DNA of 64,000 nucleotides from an uncultured Oscillospiraceae bacterium (GTDB lineage Bacteria > Bacillota > Clostridia > Oscillospirales > Ruminococcaceae), in the NCBI GenBank assembly GCA_900548355.1, contig URKR01000005.1, forward strand, positions 69,327 to 133,326. Direction: 5' to 3'. Positions 33,160 through 42,383 of the stretch are shown here, one piece after another. The notes beneath the pieces were generated by a model. The model had not been told where the DNA came from, searched no databases, and saw nothing but the letters and a program-made list of their open reading frames with translations. The position numbers and the translations under genes were made by a program. Position 1 is the stretch's first letter. Every line of letters starts with the position of its first letter.

Positions 33160-34189
33160 GCAGCGATGCGACATCCTGGTCCTTGGTAGCCCAGCTTGTG
33201 CAGAAGCGCACCGTGCGCCGGCCGGTTTCCGGCTGGCCCATCGGCGAAAAACTGTACCGCTGCGCCAACTTGGCAGCCCAAGCTTCCGGTATGATCGGAA
33301 ACTGCTGATTGGTGGGGGAACTGTATAACATCTGGCAACCTTTTTCGGTAAAGGCGTCACAAATTTTCTTTGCCAGGGTGTTGGCCCGGGCGGCCAGCTG
33401 ATAATAAGGCGTCTGGAAAAGATCGCCTGCCTCCCCCAGCAAGGCCAGAAATTGCAGGCCCAGCAGCCGGCCTTTGGCAAGCATGCCGCCGTGCTGCTTG
33501 AGCGCATAGCGGAAATCTTGGTCCAGGGCCGGGTTGGTCAGCACCAGTGCTTCACCAAAGAGAGCGCCGCATTTGGTTCCGCCCAGGTAAAAGGCATCGC
33601 AGAGCGCAGCGAAATCCGGCAGGGTTACATCATTGGCAGGGCTTGCCAGGGCATAGGCCATCCGGGCGCCGTCCACAAACAAATACAGGTCCAGCGTGCG
33701 GCAGGCTTGGGAAATCGCCTGCAGTTCCTCCTTGGAATACAGCGTACCCCATTCGGTCGGATTCGAGATATATACCATACCCGGCTGAACTTCATGTTCA
33801 TGGGTCGGGTTTGCCCGGTGCGCAGTGACGGCGGCCTCAATCTGTGCGGCTGTAATTTTGCCGTTTGTACCCGCAAGCACCAGGCACTTGTGGCCGGTGG
33901 CTTCCACCGCACCGGTCTCGTGTACATGGATATGGCCGCTGTCGGCGCAAAGCACGCCTTGCCAAGGTTTCAGGGCCGCGTCGATTACAGTCAGGTTGGC
34001 CTGGGTGGCACCCACAAAAAAGTGGACGCCAGCCTGCGGTGCCTGACAGAGCGCCCGGATTCGCTCGCGGGCTCTTTCGCAGTAAACATCCTCCCCATAG
34101 CCGGGGGTCTGTTCCAAATTTGATTTCAGCAGCAGATCCATGACAGGCTGCGCAGCGCCTTCCCCGTAATCACATTCAAAGCGGATCAT
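33137..34189 (-). CDS. Low-specificity L-threonine aldolase-type PLP enzyme
   Basis: 350 residues, fold-type I PLP protein. It should cleave L-threonine or L-allo-threonine to glycine and acetaldehyde. The PLP lysine is in YLGGTKCGALFGE, the aspartate that holds the pyridine ring in LFVDGARMAYAL, and the phosphate region in FVGATQANL. The start is 15 bp behind the stop of glyA, so both form one transcript: both enzymes make glycine, from threonine and from serine. It could have another beta-eliminating activity. Confidence 0.88.
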   Translation of the reverse strand: MIRFECDYGEGAAQPVMDLLLKSNLEQTPGYGEDVYCERARERIRALCQAPQAGVHFFVGATQANLTVIDAALKPWQGVLCADSGHIHVHETGAVEATGHKCLVLAGTNGKITAAQIEAAVTAHRANPTHEHEVQPGMVYISNPTEWGTLYSKEELQAISQACRTLDLYLFVDGARMAYALASPANDVTLPDFAALCDAFYLGGTKCGALFGEALVLTNPALDQDFRYALKQHGGMLAKGRLLGLQFLALLGEAGDLFQTPYYQLAARANTLAKKICDAFTEKGCQMLYSSPTNQQFPIIPEAWAAKLAQRYSFSPMGQPETGRRTVRFCTSWATKDQDVASLLADIADL

Positions 34190-34204
34190 CTGGGCAAGGC
34201 CTCC

Positions 34205-35458
34205 TTATTCATACAGCGGGAATCTGGCCGTCAGTTCAGCCACACGGGCGGCGACATCGTCCTTTTTGCCCGCGAAATCAAAAATGCAGTCGGCAATGCA
34301 ATCGGCAATGATCCGCATTTCATCGGGGCCCATGCCGCGGGTTGTCACAGCCGGGGTTCCCAGCCGCACGCCGCTTGTCACAAACGGGCTGCGCTTTTCA
34401 CCGGGCACGGTGTTCTTATTGGCGGTGATATGCACTTCATCCAAGTTGTGTTCCAGCTCTTTCCCGGTGCAGTCTTCATCGGTAAGATCAATCAGCATCA
34501 GGTGGTTGTCGGTGCCGCCGGATACCAGTTTGACGCCGCGTTCGTTCAACGCGGAGGCCAAAGCCTGGGCGTTGGCCACAATCTTTTGCGCGTACTCTTT
34601 GAAAGAAGGCTGCAATGCTTCCCCAAAGCAGACGGCCTTGGCCGCGATGATGTGTTCAAGCGGGCCGCCCTGCGTGCCCGGGAAGATGGCGGAATTGATA
34701 CGCTTGGCCAGATACTCGTTGTTTGTCAGAATCAGGCCGCCGCGCGGGCCGCGCAAGGTTTTATGGGTGGTTGTGGTAACCACATCGGCATACGGCACCG
34801 GATTCTGGTGCACGCCGCCGGCCACAAGGCCGGCAATGTGGGCCATATCTACCATCAGCATCGCACCATACCCGTGGGCAATTTCGGCCAGCTTTTCAAA
34901 ATCGATCGCGCGCGGATAGGCGGAAGCGCCGGCTACCAGCAATTTGGGGCGGACCTTCGCAACCTGTTTGGCCAGGGCGGCGTAATCAATAAAACCGTTT
35001 TCGTCCACACCGTAGGAAACAAAGTTGTAGTTTTTACCGCTCATGTTCACCGGGGAACCGTGGGTCAGGTGCCCGCCCTGGGAAAGGTCCATTCCCATCA
35101 CGGTATCCCCGACATCCAGCAGCGCAAAATAAACGGCCAGGTTAGCCTGTGCGCCGGAATGAGGCTGCACATTGGCGTATTTTGCGCCAAAAAGCTGGCA
35201 GGCGCGTTCGATGGCGAGATTTTCGACCTCATCGACATATTGGCAGCCGCCATAATAGCGGTGGCTGGGGTAGCCTTCCGCATATTTGTTGGTCAGCACG
35301 CTGCCCATTGCAGCCATCACGGCGGGGGAAACAATGTTCTCGCTTGCGATCAGCTCAATGTTTGTGCGCTGCCGGGAAAGTTCCCGGTTCATCGCAGCGC
35401 CGAGCACCGGGTCGGCCTGCGAGACGAATCCAATGGTATCCATCATATCCTTATACAT
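34205..35458 (-). CDS. glyA: Serine hydroxymethyltransferase
   Basis: 417 residues, normal length. It interconverts serine and glycine and loads one-carbon units on tetrahydrofolate. The PLP lysine is in [27 protein letters not shown] and [12 protein letters not shown] are conserved active-site segments. AGAGGAGCCC precedes the ATG. It sits 66 bp behind hisB and leads a two-gene unit with threonine aldolase. Confidence 0.96.
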   Translation of the reverse strand: MYKDMMDTIGFVSQADPVLGAAMNRELSRQRTNIELIASENIVSPAVMAAMGSVLTNKYAEGYPSHRYYGGCQYVDEVENLAIERACQLFGAKYANVQPHSGAQANLAVYFALLDVGDTVMGMDLSQGGHLTHGSPVNMSGKNYNFVSYGVDENGFIDYAALAKQVAKVRPKLLVAGASAYPRAIDFEKLAEIAHGYGAMLMVDMAHIAGLVAGGVHQNPVPYADVVTTTTHKTLRGPRGGLILTNNEYLAKRINSAIFPGTQGGPLEHIIAAKAVCFGEALQPSFKEYAQKIVANAQALASALNERGVKLVSGGTDNHLMLIDLTDEDCTGKELEHNLDEVHITANKNTVPGEKRSPFVTSGVRLGTPAVTTRGMGPDEMRIIADCIADCIFDFAGKKDDVAARVAELTARFPLYE

Positions 35459-35524
35459 AGTGGGCTCCTCTCTTGCGGTGGTATCGGCACGGGGCAGCAG
35501 CCCCGAAACAACGGATCATGGCCG

Positions 35525-36112
35525 TTACAGGCTGCCTTTGGTTGAAAGAACACCTTCAATGCGCGCATCCTGGCGGGTGGCAGCGGACAGCGCTTTGGCA
35601 AAGGCTTTGAACATGGCCTCGAGCTTATGGTGGTCGTTTTCACCATACAGCACTTTCAGGTGCAGGTTCATGGCAGCTGCATAGGAAACAGCATAAAAGA
35701 ATTCCCGCGCCATCTGGGTGTCCATTCCGCCGCAGGCCGGTGTGGCAAAGTTCGCGTCATACACAAAGTACGGCCTTCCGCAAAGATCAACAGCACACAA
35801 GGCCAAAGTCTCGTCCATCGGCAGCAGGCAGCTTCCGTACCGCACGAGACCGACTTTGTCGCCGAGCGCTTTTGCGATGGCCTGGCCCAGCGTGATGCCA
35901 ACATCCTCAATTGTGTGGTGGCAATCCACCTGCAGATCACCGGTGCAGCGGACGGTCAGATCAAACAGGCCGTGGCGGGCAAAGCCGTCCAACATATGAT
36001 CAAAAAAGCCAATGCCTGTTGCAAGGTCGGTACGGCCGCTACCATCCAGATTCAGGGTAACGGTGATATCAGTTTCACGGGTTTGGCGGGTAACGGTGGC
36101 AGTGCGGTTCAT
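35525..36112 (-). CDS. hisB: Imidazoleglycerol-phosphate dehydratase
   Basis: 195 residues, complete. It dehydrates imidazole-glycerol phosphate in histidine synthesis. The metal-binding motifs FFDHML, DCHHTIEDVG, and GENDHHKLEAMFKA are all intact. ATG 36112 has AGAGGAGGCC upstream. No other his gene is in the window; instead it follows a GntR-type regulator by 16 bp and is probably co-transcribed with it, which is unusual for this pathway. Confidence 0.94.
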   Translation of the reverse strand: MNRTATVTRQTRETDITVTLNLDGSGRTDLATGIGFFDHMLDGFARHGLFDLTVRCTGDLQVDCHHTIEDVGITLGQAIAKALGDKVGLVRYGSCLLPMDETLALCAVDLCGRPYFVYDANFATPACGGMDTQMAREFFYAVSYAAAMNLHLKVLYGENDHHKLEAMFKAFAKALSAATRQDARIEGVLSTKGSL

Positions 36113-36128
36113 GAGCGAAGGCCTCCTC

Positions 36129-36824
36129 TCACAGTTGGTCGGGCCACTGGGTACCGGGCACGAAATAGTCGGCCAAGCGGGTGGGCAGCTCATGGCCCAA
36201 CCGGGCTACGCCGCCATAAAGATGCTTGGCGCACAAAGCTTTGACTTCGTCTGTTTGGCGATGCTCAATGGCTTGCAGCAATGCGTCGTGTTCACTGATG
36301 ATTTCGCCGTAATTGCGCGCTTCCACCAGGTCCAGCATACGGAAACGGGAATAGCTGTTCTGGTTGGTTTGGATCAGCTGCCAAAGCTGGTCTTTGTGGG
36401 TAGCGGTAAACCAGCACTCATGCAGGCAGCCATCCAGGTGATAGAAGGCCGCGGGAGCCGGGTTTGGCTGGGCCGCAAGCCGGCGCAGGGCATTGTTGCG
36501 GGATTTCAGCTGGTCCATCTGTTCCGGGGTACAGATCGCGCAGAAATCCAGCAACACGGCGGTTTCTACTGCAACACGCAGGTAAATCTGCTGGCTGATC
36601 GTATCAAAATCCAACTGGGTGACCCGGGTGGATTTGTACGGCGTAACTTCGATCAGCCCGGCAATTCTCAGTTCCTGCAGCACGCTGCGGATCGGGGTGC
36701 GGGATACGCCAAATTCCTCGCACAGGGCATTTTCACGCAGCACGGCGCCGGGTTTGCGCTGCAGGGTCATAATTTCCTCATACAGTTGCCGGTAAATATC
36801 CCGGCTGTTGTAATTCTTGTTCAC
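36129..36824 (-). CDS. GntR family regulator, FadR (FCD) type
   Basis: 231 residues. The N-terminal winged helix has the GntR pattern (IYRQLYEEIM, LRENALCEEFGVSRTPIRSVLQEL, GLIEVTPYKSTRV). The C-terminal helical FCD domain has ligand/metal positions such as the His in FYHLDGCLHE and SEHDALLQAIE. The effector is not evident. The promoter at 36902-36930 and a short dyad at 36886-36901 suggest self-control. The gene is divergent from the Hsp70 gene and in line with hisB. Confidence 0.9.
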   Translation of the reverse strand: MNKNYNSRDIYRQLYEEIMTLQRKPGAVLRENALCEEFGVSRTPIRSVLQELRIAGLIEVTPYKSTRVTQLDFDTISQQIYLRVAVETAVLLDFCAICTPEQMDQLKSRNNALRRLAAQPNPAPAAFYHLDGCLHECWFTATHKDQLWQLIQTNQNSYSRFRMLDLVEARNYGEIISEHDALLQAIEHRQTDEVKALCAKHLYGGVARLGHELPTRLADYFVPGTQWPDQL

Positions 36825-36885
36825 AACGGCTCCTCACACAGGCCTGCAAACGATCCTTACTGCTTCACAGGCCTTTTATCACACT

Positions 36886-36930
36886 CTTTACTACACTAAA
36901 GAATATACCACCCCCGGGCCGGCGCGTCAA
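36886..36930 (-). promoter_or_regulatory. Promoter and possible operator of the gntR-hisB unit
   Basis: On the minus strand TTGACG (36930-36925), 17-bp spacer, TATATT (36907-36902). The dyad CTTTA-CTACAC-TAAAG (36886-36901) covers the expected start site, a usual place for an autorepressor. The rest of the 307-bp divergent region (36825-37131) holds a TACAAT (37028-37033) ahead of the Hsp70 gene without a good -35 and no CIRCE element. Confidence 0.65.
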
Positions 36931-37131
36931 CCCGAACTGGTTGCTTCCGAAAGGGAAAAGCCGGACAAAAACAAGATATTTCGCAGACTGTTTACGATTT
37001 TGCAACACATTCCAGGCAAGTGTGCGGTACAATACTTGTAAATACAGCAGTGTATCCTGCTTTTGAAACAAAGGGAGCAGATGCTGCTTCGGCATTGCGG
37101 GCCGCTTTTTTCGGAAAGGAAACAAAACGCA

Positions 37132-38922
37132 ATGGGCAAAATTATCGGAATTGATCTGGGCACTACCAACAGCTGTGTGGCGGTCGTGGAGGGCGGCCGC
37201 CCGGTCGTAATTTCCAATAGCGAAGGCCAGCGCACCACCCCTTCGGTGGTGGCGTTTACCCAGACGGGGGAGCGGCTGGTTGGCGACCCGGCCAAACGGC
37301 AGGCGGTAACCAACGCTGCCCGCACGATCTCAAGCATCAAACGGTTGATGGGCTCAGATGAGCGTATTGCGATTGACGGCCGGTGCTATACCCCGCAGGA
37401 GATCAGCGCGCAGATTCTGCAAAAGCTCAAGGCGGATGCCGAAGCCTACCTTGGCGAACCCGTGACCGAAGCCGTCATTACGGTGCCGGCCTATTTCAAT
37501 GACGCCCAACGCCAGGCCACCAAGGATGCCGGCCGAATTGCCGGGCTGGAAGTGCGCCGCATCATCAATGAGCCTACCGCCGCGGCTTTGGCTTATGGCC
37601 TGGACAATGGCAAAGCCCAGACTGTCATGGTGTACGATTTGGGCGGCGGTACCTTTGATGTTTCGCTGATCCAGATCGGGGACGGCATTGTGCAGGTACT
37701 CGCGACCTGTGGCGACAACCATCTTGGTGGGGATGATTTTGATGAACGGATCGCCCATTGGCTGGCCGACCATTTCGCTGCCGAACAGGGGATTGACCTG
37801 ACCGGTGACCCGGTTGCGATGCAGCGCATCCGGGAAGAGGCGGAGAAGGTCAAAAAAGAGCTGTCCAGTGCCCGTCAGGCAGAAATCAACCTGCCATTCA
37901 TCACCTCCGGTCCGCAGGGGCCGCTGCACATCCAGGCCACGTTGACCCGCACTGCTTTTGAACAGATGACGGACGACTTGATCGAACGCACCGCACTGCC
38001 GGTCAAAAATGCGCTGCGGGACGCCGGTATCGCGGCCAACGATCTTGACCAGGTGCTGTTGGTGGGCGGTTCCACCCGGATGCCGGCCGTGCAGGCCAAG
38101 GTGCTGCGGATGGTGGATCTGGAGCCTTCCAAAACGCTCAACCCGGATGAATGCGTTGCGTTGGGCGCCGCCGTGCAAGGCGGCCGGCTTGGCGGCGAGG
38201 TATTGGCGGCCGGCGGCGAAAACTTGCTGCTTATGGATGTCACCCCGCTGACCCTCTCGATTGAAACGGTGGGCGGCGTTGCCACCCACCTGATTGAGCG
38301 TAACTCGACAATCCCAACCCGCTTTTCCAAAATTTTTACGACCGCCGCGCCCTTCCAATCCACCGTTGAGATCAAGGTTCTGCAGGGGGAGAGAGAGTTT
38401 GCCCGGGACAACAAGCTGCTTGGCACCTTCACCCTCAAAGGGATCAAACGTGCCTGGGCCGGTGTGCCGCAAATCGAGGTTACTTTCGATATAGATGCAA
38501 ACGGCATTGTGACGGTCAGCGCCAAGGACCTTGAGACAGGCAAACAGCAGAGCATTACGATTACCGGTACCTCGAACCTAAGCGAAGAGGAAATCCAGCG
38601 TGCAATGCGGGATGCCGCGATGTACGCCAGCCAGGACGCCGAGCGAAAAGCAGCGATTGAGGCGCTGAACGCTGCGGAAAGTACGGTCTACCGTGTCAAC
38701 ACAGCGCTGGGCAGCAAGGCAGGCAAGGCGCTGAACCGCGACAGCAGAAATCGCATAAAGGAAGCCGAGCGGGCATTGGAAAGGGCGATGCGCCACAAGA
38801 AGGCTGAAAAAATGACCCCGGAAGATACCCAAAACCTTGTGAAAGCGCGGGAAGCGCTGGAGGCCGTGTCTGCCTCTCTGATTGTTGCCTGGGAAGCAGA
38901 GAGCCGCAGCCAGAATGGGTGA
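37132..38922 (+). CDS. Hsp70 family chaperone, DnaK-like paralogue
   Basis: 596 residues from ATG 37132 (GGAAAGGAAAC upstream). The nucleotide-binding domain is complete: [42 protein letters not shown], and [10 protein letters not shown]. The substrate-binding domain follows ([31 protein letters not shown]). The helical lid is kept but the protein stops at RSQNG without the acidic tail of housekeeping DnaK. There is no hrcA, grpE or dnaJ nearby and no CIRCE operator. It is therefore likely a second, specialised Hsp70 rather than the stress-operon DnaK. It may still be the only copy; the rest of the genome would tell. Confidence 0.9.
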   Translation: MGKIIGIDLGTTNSCVAVVEGGRPVVISNSEGQRTTPSVVAFTQTGERLVGDPAKRQAVTNAARTISSIKRLMGSDERIAIDGRCYTPQEISAQILQKLKADAEAYLGEPVTEAVITVPAYFNDAQRQATKDAGRIAGLEVRRIINEPTAAALAYGLDNGKAQTVMVYDLGGGTFDVSLIQIGDGIVQVLATCGDNHLGGDDFDERIAHWLADHFAAEQGIDLTGDPVAMQRIREEAEKVKKELSSARQAEINLPFITSGPQGPLHIQATLTRTAFEQMTDDLIERTALPVKNALRDAGIAANDLDQVLLVGGSTRMPAVQAKVLRMVDLEPSKTLNPDECVALGAAVQGGRLGGEVLAAGGENLLLMDVTPLTLSIETVGGVATHLIERNSTIPTRFSKIFTTAAPFQSTVEIKVLQGEREFARDNKLLGTFTLKGIKRAWAGVPQIEVTFDIDANGIVTVSAKDLETGKQQSITITGTSNLSEEEIQRAMRDAAMYASQDAERKAAIEALNAAESTVYRVNTALGSKAGKALNRDSRNRIKEAERALERAMRHKKAEKMTPEDTQNLVKAREALEAVSASLIVAWEAESRSQNG

Positions 38923-38956
38923 CCAGTCTGACTGTACAATCTTTGTATAAAACGCA

Positions 38957-39000
38957 AGCAGCCCCTTTGTTCTGTCCGCAGACAGCGCGAAGGGGCTGCT
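38957..39000 (-). terminator. Terminator hairpin at the end of the nucleotidyltransferase gene
   Basis: AGCAGCCCCTT (38957-38967) pairs with AAGGGGCTGCT (38990-39000); on the minus strand GCGTTTT follows. It can also end the Hsp70 transcript. Confidence 0.7.
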
Positions 39001-39799
39001 ATTGGTATGGCCGGGAACCGGCAGGCGGCTCGGAAAACGAAAGCTGCTCGATCGCCCATGCGGCAAACGATTGCAGAAGCTCCGGGTCATACCGAATGTT
39101 TTCTGCACCGCTGTAATTCGCCAGGGCAGCCTGCAAAAGCGGCCGGAACGGTGCAGGCAGATGGTCAATCCCCCAACTGCCGCCTTCAGCCTTGGACAAA
39201 ACCTGTCTTTCCTTACGCCAGGCCAGCACCCGGCAAAGATTCAGCGTCATATAAAGCGGCTGTTCCAGAATGTCGGCGGGGGCATTTCGCACATCCTGCC
39301 AGATGCTGTCCCAATAAAAGCGTGGATCAACCGGTGCGAAGACTTCCCGGATCGGTTTGCCGTACAGTACCCGCCCGCGCTGAAGAACAACCGTAAAATG
39401 GGCGGCCAGATCGGGGTCATCGCCGCGCATACGCCGGATATAAGACGACGGATCATCCCGATAAGCCTGCAGGTGCATCTTTGAAAAATGCAGCAGGTAC
39501 GGGGTGGGATACCGGAAGTGCCGACAGATGGCTTCGTCCACAACACTCATCTCAATCCCCTTGGCCGGGGCGGCAGCGCACAGCCGGACGATTTCATCCA
39601 AATACTGCCGTTTAGCGGTCGCAGTCGGTTCCTGATGTACGACGACAAGCAAGTCCAGGTCGCTATGCGCTGGATGGTAGCAGCCCATCGCGGCGGAGCC
39701 ATGCAGATATACCCCGACCAGCGCATCCCCCAAACACAACCTGCTTTCGGCCACCAGCGCATCAAGCAGCGCCTGCGGCGGTTCGTGGATAGGGCACAT
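38999..39799 (-). CDS. AadA-like nucleotidyltransferase (DUF4111)
   Basis: 266 residues from the ATG at 39799, which has AAGGAAG upstream. The nucleotidyltransferase motif is complete: GVYLHGSAAMGCYHPAHSDLDLLVV. The C-terminal half is the DUF4111 helical domain (TLNLCRVLAWRKE, SKAEGGSWGIDHLP). AadA enzymes of this build adenylylate streptomycin and spectinomycin. Chromosomal relatives in Firmicutes are frequent and may have other natural substrates, so resistance is only a possibility. It stands alone between Hsp70 and mreB. Confidence 0.85.
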   Translation of the reverse strand: MCPIHEPPQALLDALVAESRLCLGDALVGVYLHGSAAMGCYHPAHSDLDLLVVVHQEPTATAKRQYLDEIVRLCAAAPAKGIEMSVVDEAICRHFRYPTPYLLHFSKMHLQAYRDDPSSYIRRMRGDDPDLAAHFTVVLQRGRVLYGKPIREVFAPVDPRFYWDSIWQDVRNAPADILEQPLYMTLNLCRVLAWRKERQVLSKAEGGSWGIDHLPAPFRPLLQAALANYSGAENIRYDPELLQSFAAWAIEQLSFSEPPAGSRPYQ

Positions 39800-39838
39800 C
39801 TGTTTCACTTCCTTCGGCATAATGTCGCGATGCACATG

Positions 39839-39873
39839 AAAAAAGGCGCCTGCTCTGTGGAACGGCGCCTTTT
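39839..39873 (-). terminator. Terminator of the zapA-mreB gene run
   Basis: GGCGCC-based stem (AAAAGGCGCC at 39841-39850 with GGCGCCTTTT at 39864-39873); on the minus strand it is followed by a T-run. Confidence 0.88.
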
Positions 39874-39895
39874 GCTGGCCCAATTGACACAGCGG

Positions 39896-40969
39896 TTACA
39901 GATAACTCGGTTCCTCCCGCCGCTGGCCTGCCAGGGAAGGGTTATCCAGCACGGCACCGGCGCCCAGGGCGACGCAATCGAGCGGCGCTTCGGCAATATG
40001 CACCTCGATGCCGGTTTCGTTCTGCACCAGCGTATCCAGTCCGCGCAGCAGCGCGCCGCCGCCAGAAAGCATGATGCCGCGGTCGATGATATCGCTCGAC
40101 AGCTCGGGCGGTGTACATTCCAGCGTGTCTTTGATTGCGTCAATGATGCGCAGCAGGCTTTCATTCATCGCCTCGCGCACTTCCTCGGAGCGTATCAGAA
40201 TGTCCTTGGGTAAACCGTCGACAAGATTGCGGCCCTTGATTTCCATGCTCAGCTCAGGATCCATCGGGCAGGCCGAACCAATCTCTAGCTTGATCTGCTC
40301 CGCCGTGCGTTCGCCGACCAGCAGATTATATTTGCGCTTGATAAAGGCAATGATGCTCTGATCGAGCGCATCGCCGGCGCAGCGCACACTGCGGCTGGCT
40401 ACAATGCCGGAAAGGCTGATGACCGCCACCTCGGCCGTGCCGCCGCCAATATCGACAATCATGCTGCCGACTGGTTCGGTGGTTGGCAGTCCGGCCCCGA
40501 TAGCGGCCGCCATCGGTTCTTCAATCACGGTGACCTGGCGCGCCCCGGCGCGGGCGGCGGCCTGACGCACGGCGCGGCGCTCAACTTCGGTCACGCCGGA
40601 CGGTACACAGATGACCACACGCGGTCGCGAAAAAATACTGCGCCCGCATGCCTGGCGGATAAAACTCTGCAGCATGGCGGCGGTTACATCAAAATCAGCG
40701 ATTACGCCGTCTTTGAGGGGGCGGACCGCCACAATCGACCCCGGCGCGCGGCCAATCACAGCTTTCGCTTCGTGGCCGACGCTGCGTACCCGCAGTTCTT
40801 CGCTGCGGGTGTCCACCGCCACCACGCTGGGTTCGCGCATGATGATGCCGCGTCCTTTCATGTAGACCAGGGTATTTGCTGTGCCCAGGTCAATGCCGAT
40901 GTCTTTGGTAAACATAGTGTGCAGTCCCTCGCTAATCCAGTGAAAGAATCGGGTCAAAAAATGTGCCAT
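39896..40969 (-). CDS. Rod-shape determining protein MreB/Mbl
   Basis: 357 residues, actin-fold protein that guides lateral wall synthesis. The ATPase motifs are present: IGIDLGTANTLVY, VIEEPMAAAIGAG, and VDIGGGTAEVAVISL. With ATG 40969 (AAAGGAGAGGACG upstream) the protein has an N-terminal extension of 18 residues (AHFLTRFFHWISEGLH) before the usual MFTKDIGID start; it looks amphipathic and may bind the membrane. mreC and mreD do not follow, so it may be an Mbl-type paralogue. It is last in the run zapA-U32-small membrane protein-dut-maf-mreB. Confidence 0.92.
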   Translation of the reverse strand: MAHFLTRFFHWISEGLHTMFTKDIGIDLGTANTLVYMKGRGIIMREPSVVAVDTRSEELRVRSVGHEAKAVIGRAPGSIVAVRPLKDGVIADFDVTAAMLQSFIRQACGRSIFSRPRVVICVPSGVTEVERRAVRQAAARAGARQVTVIEEPMAAAIGAGLPTTEPVGSMIVDIGGGTAEVAVISLSGIVASRSVRCAGDALDQSIIAFIKRKYNLLVGERTAEQIKLEIGSACPMDPELSMEIKGRNLVDGLPKDILIRSEEVREAMNESLLRIIDAIKDTLECTPPELSSDIIDRGIMLSGGGALLRGLDTLVQNETGIEVHIAEAPLDCVALGAGAVLDNPSLAGQRREEPSYL

Positions 40970-41008
40970 CGTCCTCTCCTTTATGCCGGGCTGCCGGCAC
41001 GGAGCGCG

Positions 41009-41569
41009 TCACAGCGGCAAAAAGTTTGCCAAAAGCTGTGCCGTGCGATGGACAGGCAGACCCATGATGTTGTAATAGCATCCCGCAATGCCGGTGCACC
41101 ACAGCGCAGCATGCCCCTGAATGGCGTAAGCCCCGGCTTTGTCGTAGGGTTCCGGTGTGCGGATGTAACGCAGCAGGTCCTCCTCGGCGATAGGGGCAAA
41201 CTGTACAACCGTTGTTTCCACCGCGGCCATTTTGCGCGAGCCTTGGCAAACACAGACGCCGGTATGCACTTTGTGGGTGCGGCCGCTCAGCGCACGCAGC
41301 ATACGGGCGGCGTCTGCCTCATCGCGCGGCTTGCCAAATACCTGGCCGTCGCAGTCAACAATGGTGTCGCAGCCCAGAACCACATCCTGCGGATGGGCTG
41401 CGGCTACTGCCTGCGCCTTGGCCACCGCCAAAGCCCCTGCCAGGTGGGCCGGGCTGTCGGCGGCAATGCGGCGCTCATCAACCGCGCTTGGCACAACCGT
41501 GTAGTCCCGGGTGATCAAAGCAAGCAGTTCCCGCCGCCGCGGGCTGCCGGATGCGAGCAATAAAGACAT
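41009..41569 (-). CDS. maf: Maf family nucleotide pyrophosphatase
   Basis: 186 residues from the second in-frame ATG (41569), which has GAAAGGA at good distance. Maf proteins hydrolyse non-canonical or excess nucleoside triphosphates (dTTP, UTP, modified bases). LLLASGSPRRRELL, VVLGCDTIVDCDGQVFGKP and GYYNIMGLPV-like end (CYYNIMGLPVHR) are the family motifs. It lies 39 bp before mreB, a classic maf-mre order. Confidence 0.93.
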   Translation of the reverse strand: MSLLLASGSPRRRELLALITRDYTVVPSAVDERRIAADSPAHLAGALAVAKAQAVAAAHPQDVVLGCDTIVDCDGQVFGKPRDEADAARMLRALSGRTHKVHTGVCVCQGSRKMAAVETTVVQFAPIAEEDLLRYIRTPEPYDKAGAYAIQGHAALWCTGIAGCYYNIMGLPVHRTAQLLANFLPL

Positions 41570-41647
41570 GGGGATGCGTCCTTTCATACTGGATTATACC
41601 GCTGTGGCATGGCGAAGGAAGGCGAAATGGCGAAGACGGCAGCAAAA

Positions 41648-42097
41648 TCAAACCTTGCCGGTGGAACCGAATCCGCCTGCGCCACGCACCGTATCCGAAA
41701 GATCCAGCGCCGGCACAAAGGCCGCCTGCCAAACCGGTGCGATACAAAGCTGGGCCACGCGTTCTCCGGGTTCAATGGTGTAAGGCTCCTGGCCAAGATT
41801 GATAAGAGCAACCTTGATCTCGCCGCGGTAATCACTGTCAATCACCCCCACGCAATTGGGCAGGGTCAGCCCGTGCTTAACAGCCAGCCCGCTGCGTGCA
41901 TACAGCAGCGCCACGCAGCCGGCATCGGGCAGCTCAATCGCAAGGCCGGTGGGAATCATCGTGCGCTCGCCGGGGGAAAGGGTCAACGGTGCGTCCAGCA
42001 CAGCACACAGATCGGCTGCGGCTGCACCCGGGGTTGCGTAAACGGGCGCTTTGGCGCGCGGGTCAAGAACGCGATAACGTACGGTTTTTTGTTCCAT
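41648..42097 (-). CDS. dut: dUTP diphosphatase
   Basis: 149 residues. Converts dUTP to dUMP and keeps uracil out of DNA. Motifs: AAAADLCAVLDAP (1), YARSGLAVKHGL (2), GVIDSDYRGEI (3), ERVAQLCIAP (4), and RGAGGFGSTG (5, the flexible end) are all there. ATG 42097 shares bases with the TGA of the preceding gene (TGATG), so translation is coupled. Confidence 0.95.
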   Translation of the reverse strand: MEQKTVRYRVLDPRAKAPVYATPGAAAADLCAVLDAPLTLSPGERTMIPTGLAIELPDAGCVALLYARSGLAVKHGLTLPNCVGVIDSDYRGEIKVALINLGQEPYTIEPGERVAQLCIAPVWQAAFVPALDLSDTVRGAGGFGSTGKV

Positions 42098-42354
42098 CAA
42101 AGGGCTTCTCCTTCCGATTCATCCACACTGGTTGCCTCGGCCTCCGCTGCGATGGGGGCGTCAGCGTTCCGTGGGCGAGCCAGCGAAACCAAACCGGCTG
42201 CCGCCATAACCAGGCCAAGCAGCAGCACGATGGCGCGCTCCAAAATGGCATATATCTGGCACAGCCAGCGCGGCGGCTTTACCGCTACCGCCACCAGCAG
42301 CACGCCGGTTACCAGATAGGCAAGGCTTTCTGTTTTGTCTTTGCGTTCTTTCAT
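42097..42354 (-). CDS. Small two-helix membrane protein, unknown function
   Basis: 85 residues. Two hydrophobic segments (AYLVTGVLLVAVAV, and AIVLLLGLVMAAAGLVSLA) and an acidic C-terminal tail (EAEATSVDESEGEAL). AAGGAGATT precedes ATG 42354. Coupled to dut by overlap and 29 bp after the U32 gene. I do not recognise it; the composition fits a small envelope protein in a division/shape operon. Confidence 0.75.
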   Translation of the reverse strand: MKERKDKTESLAYLVTGVLLVAVAVKPPRWLCQIYAILERAIVLLLGLVMAAAGLVSLARPRNADAPIAAEAEATSVDESEGEAL

Positions 42355-42383
42355 GGTAAATCTCCTTAAATTGGGGAAAGCGT

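Noticed and set aside
36825-37131. CIRCE operator for the Hsp70 gene
   Set aside because: The TTAGCACTC-N9-GAGTGCTAA dyad is absent.
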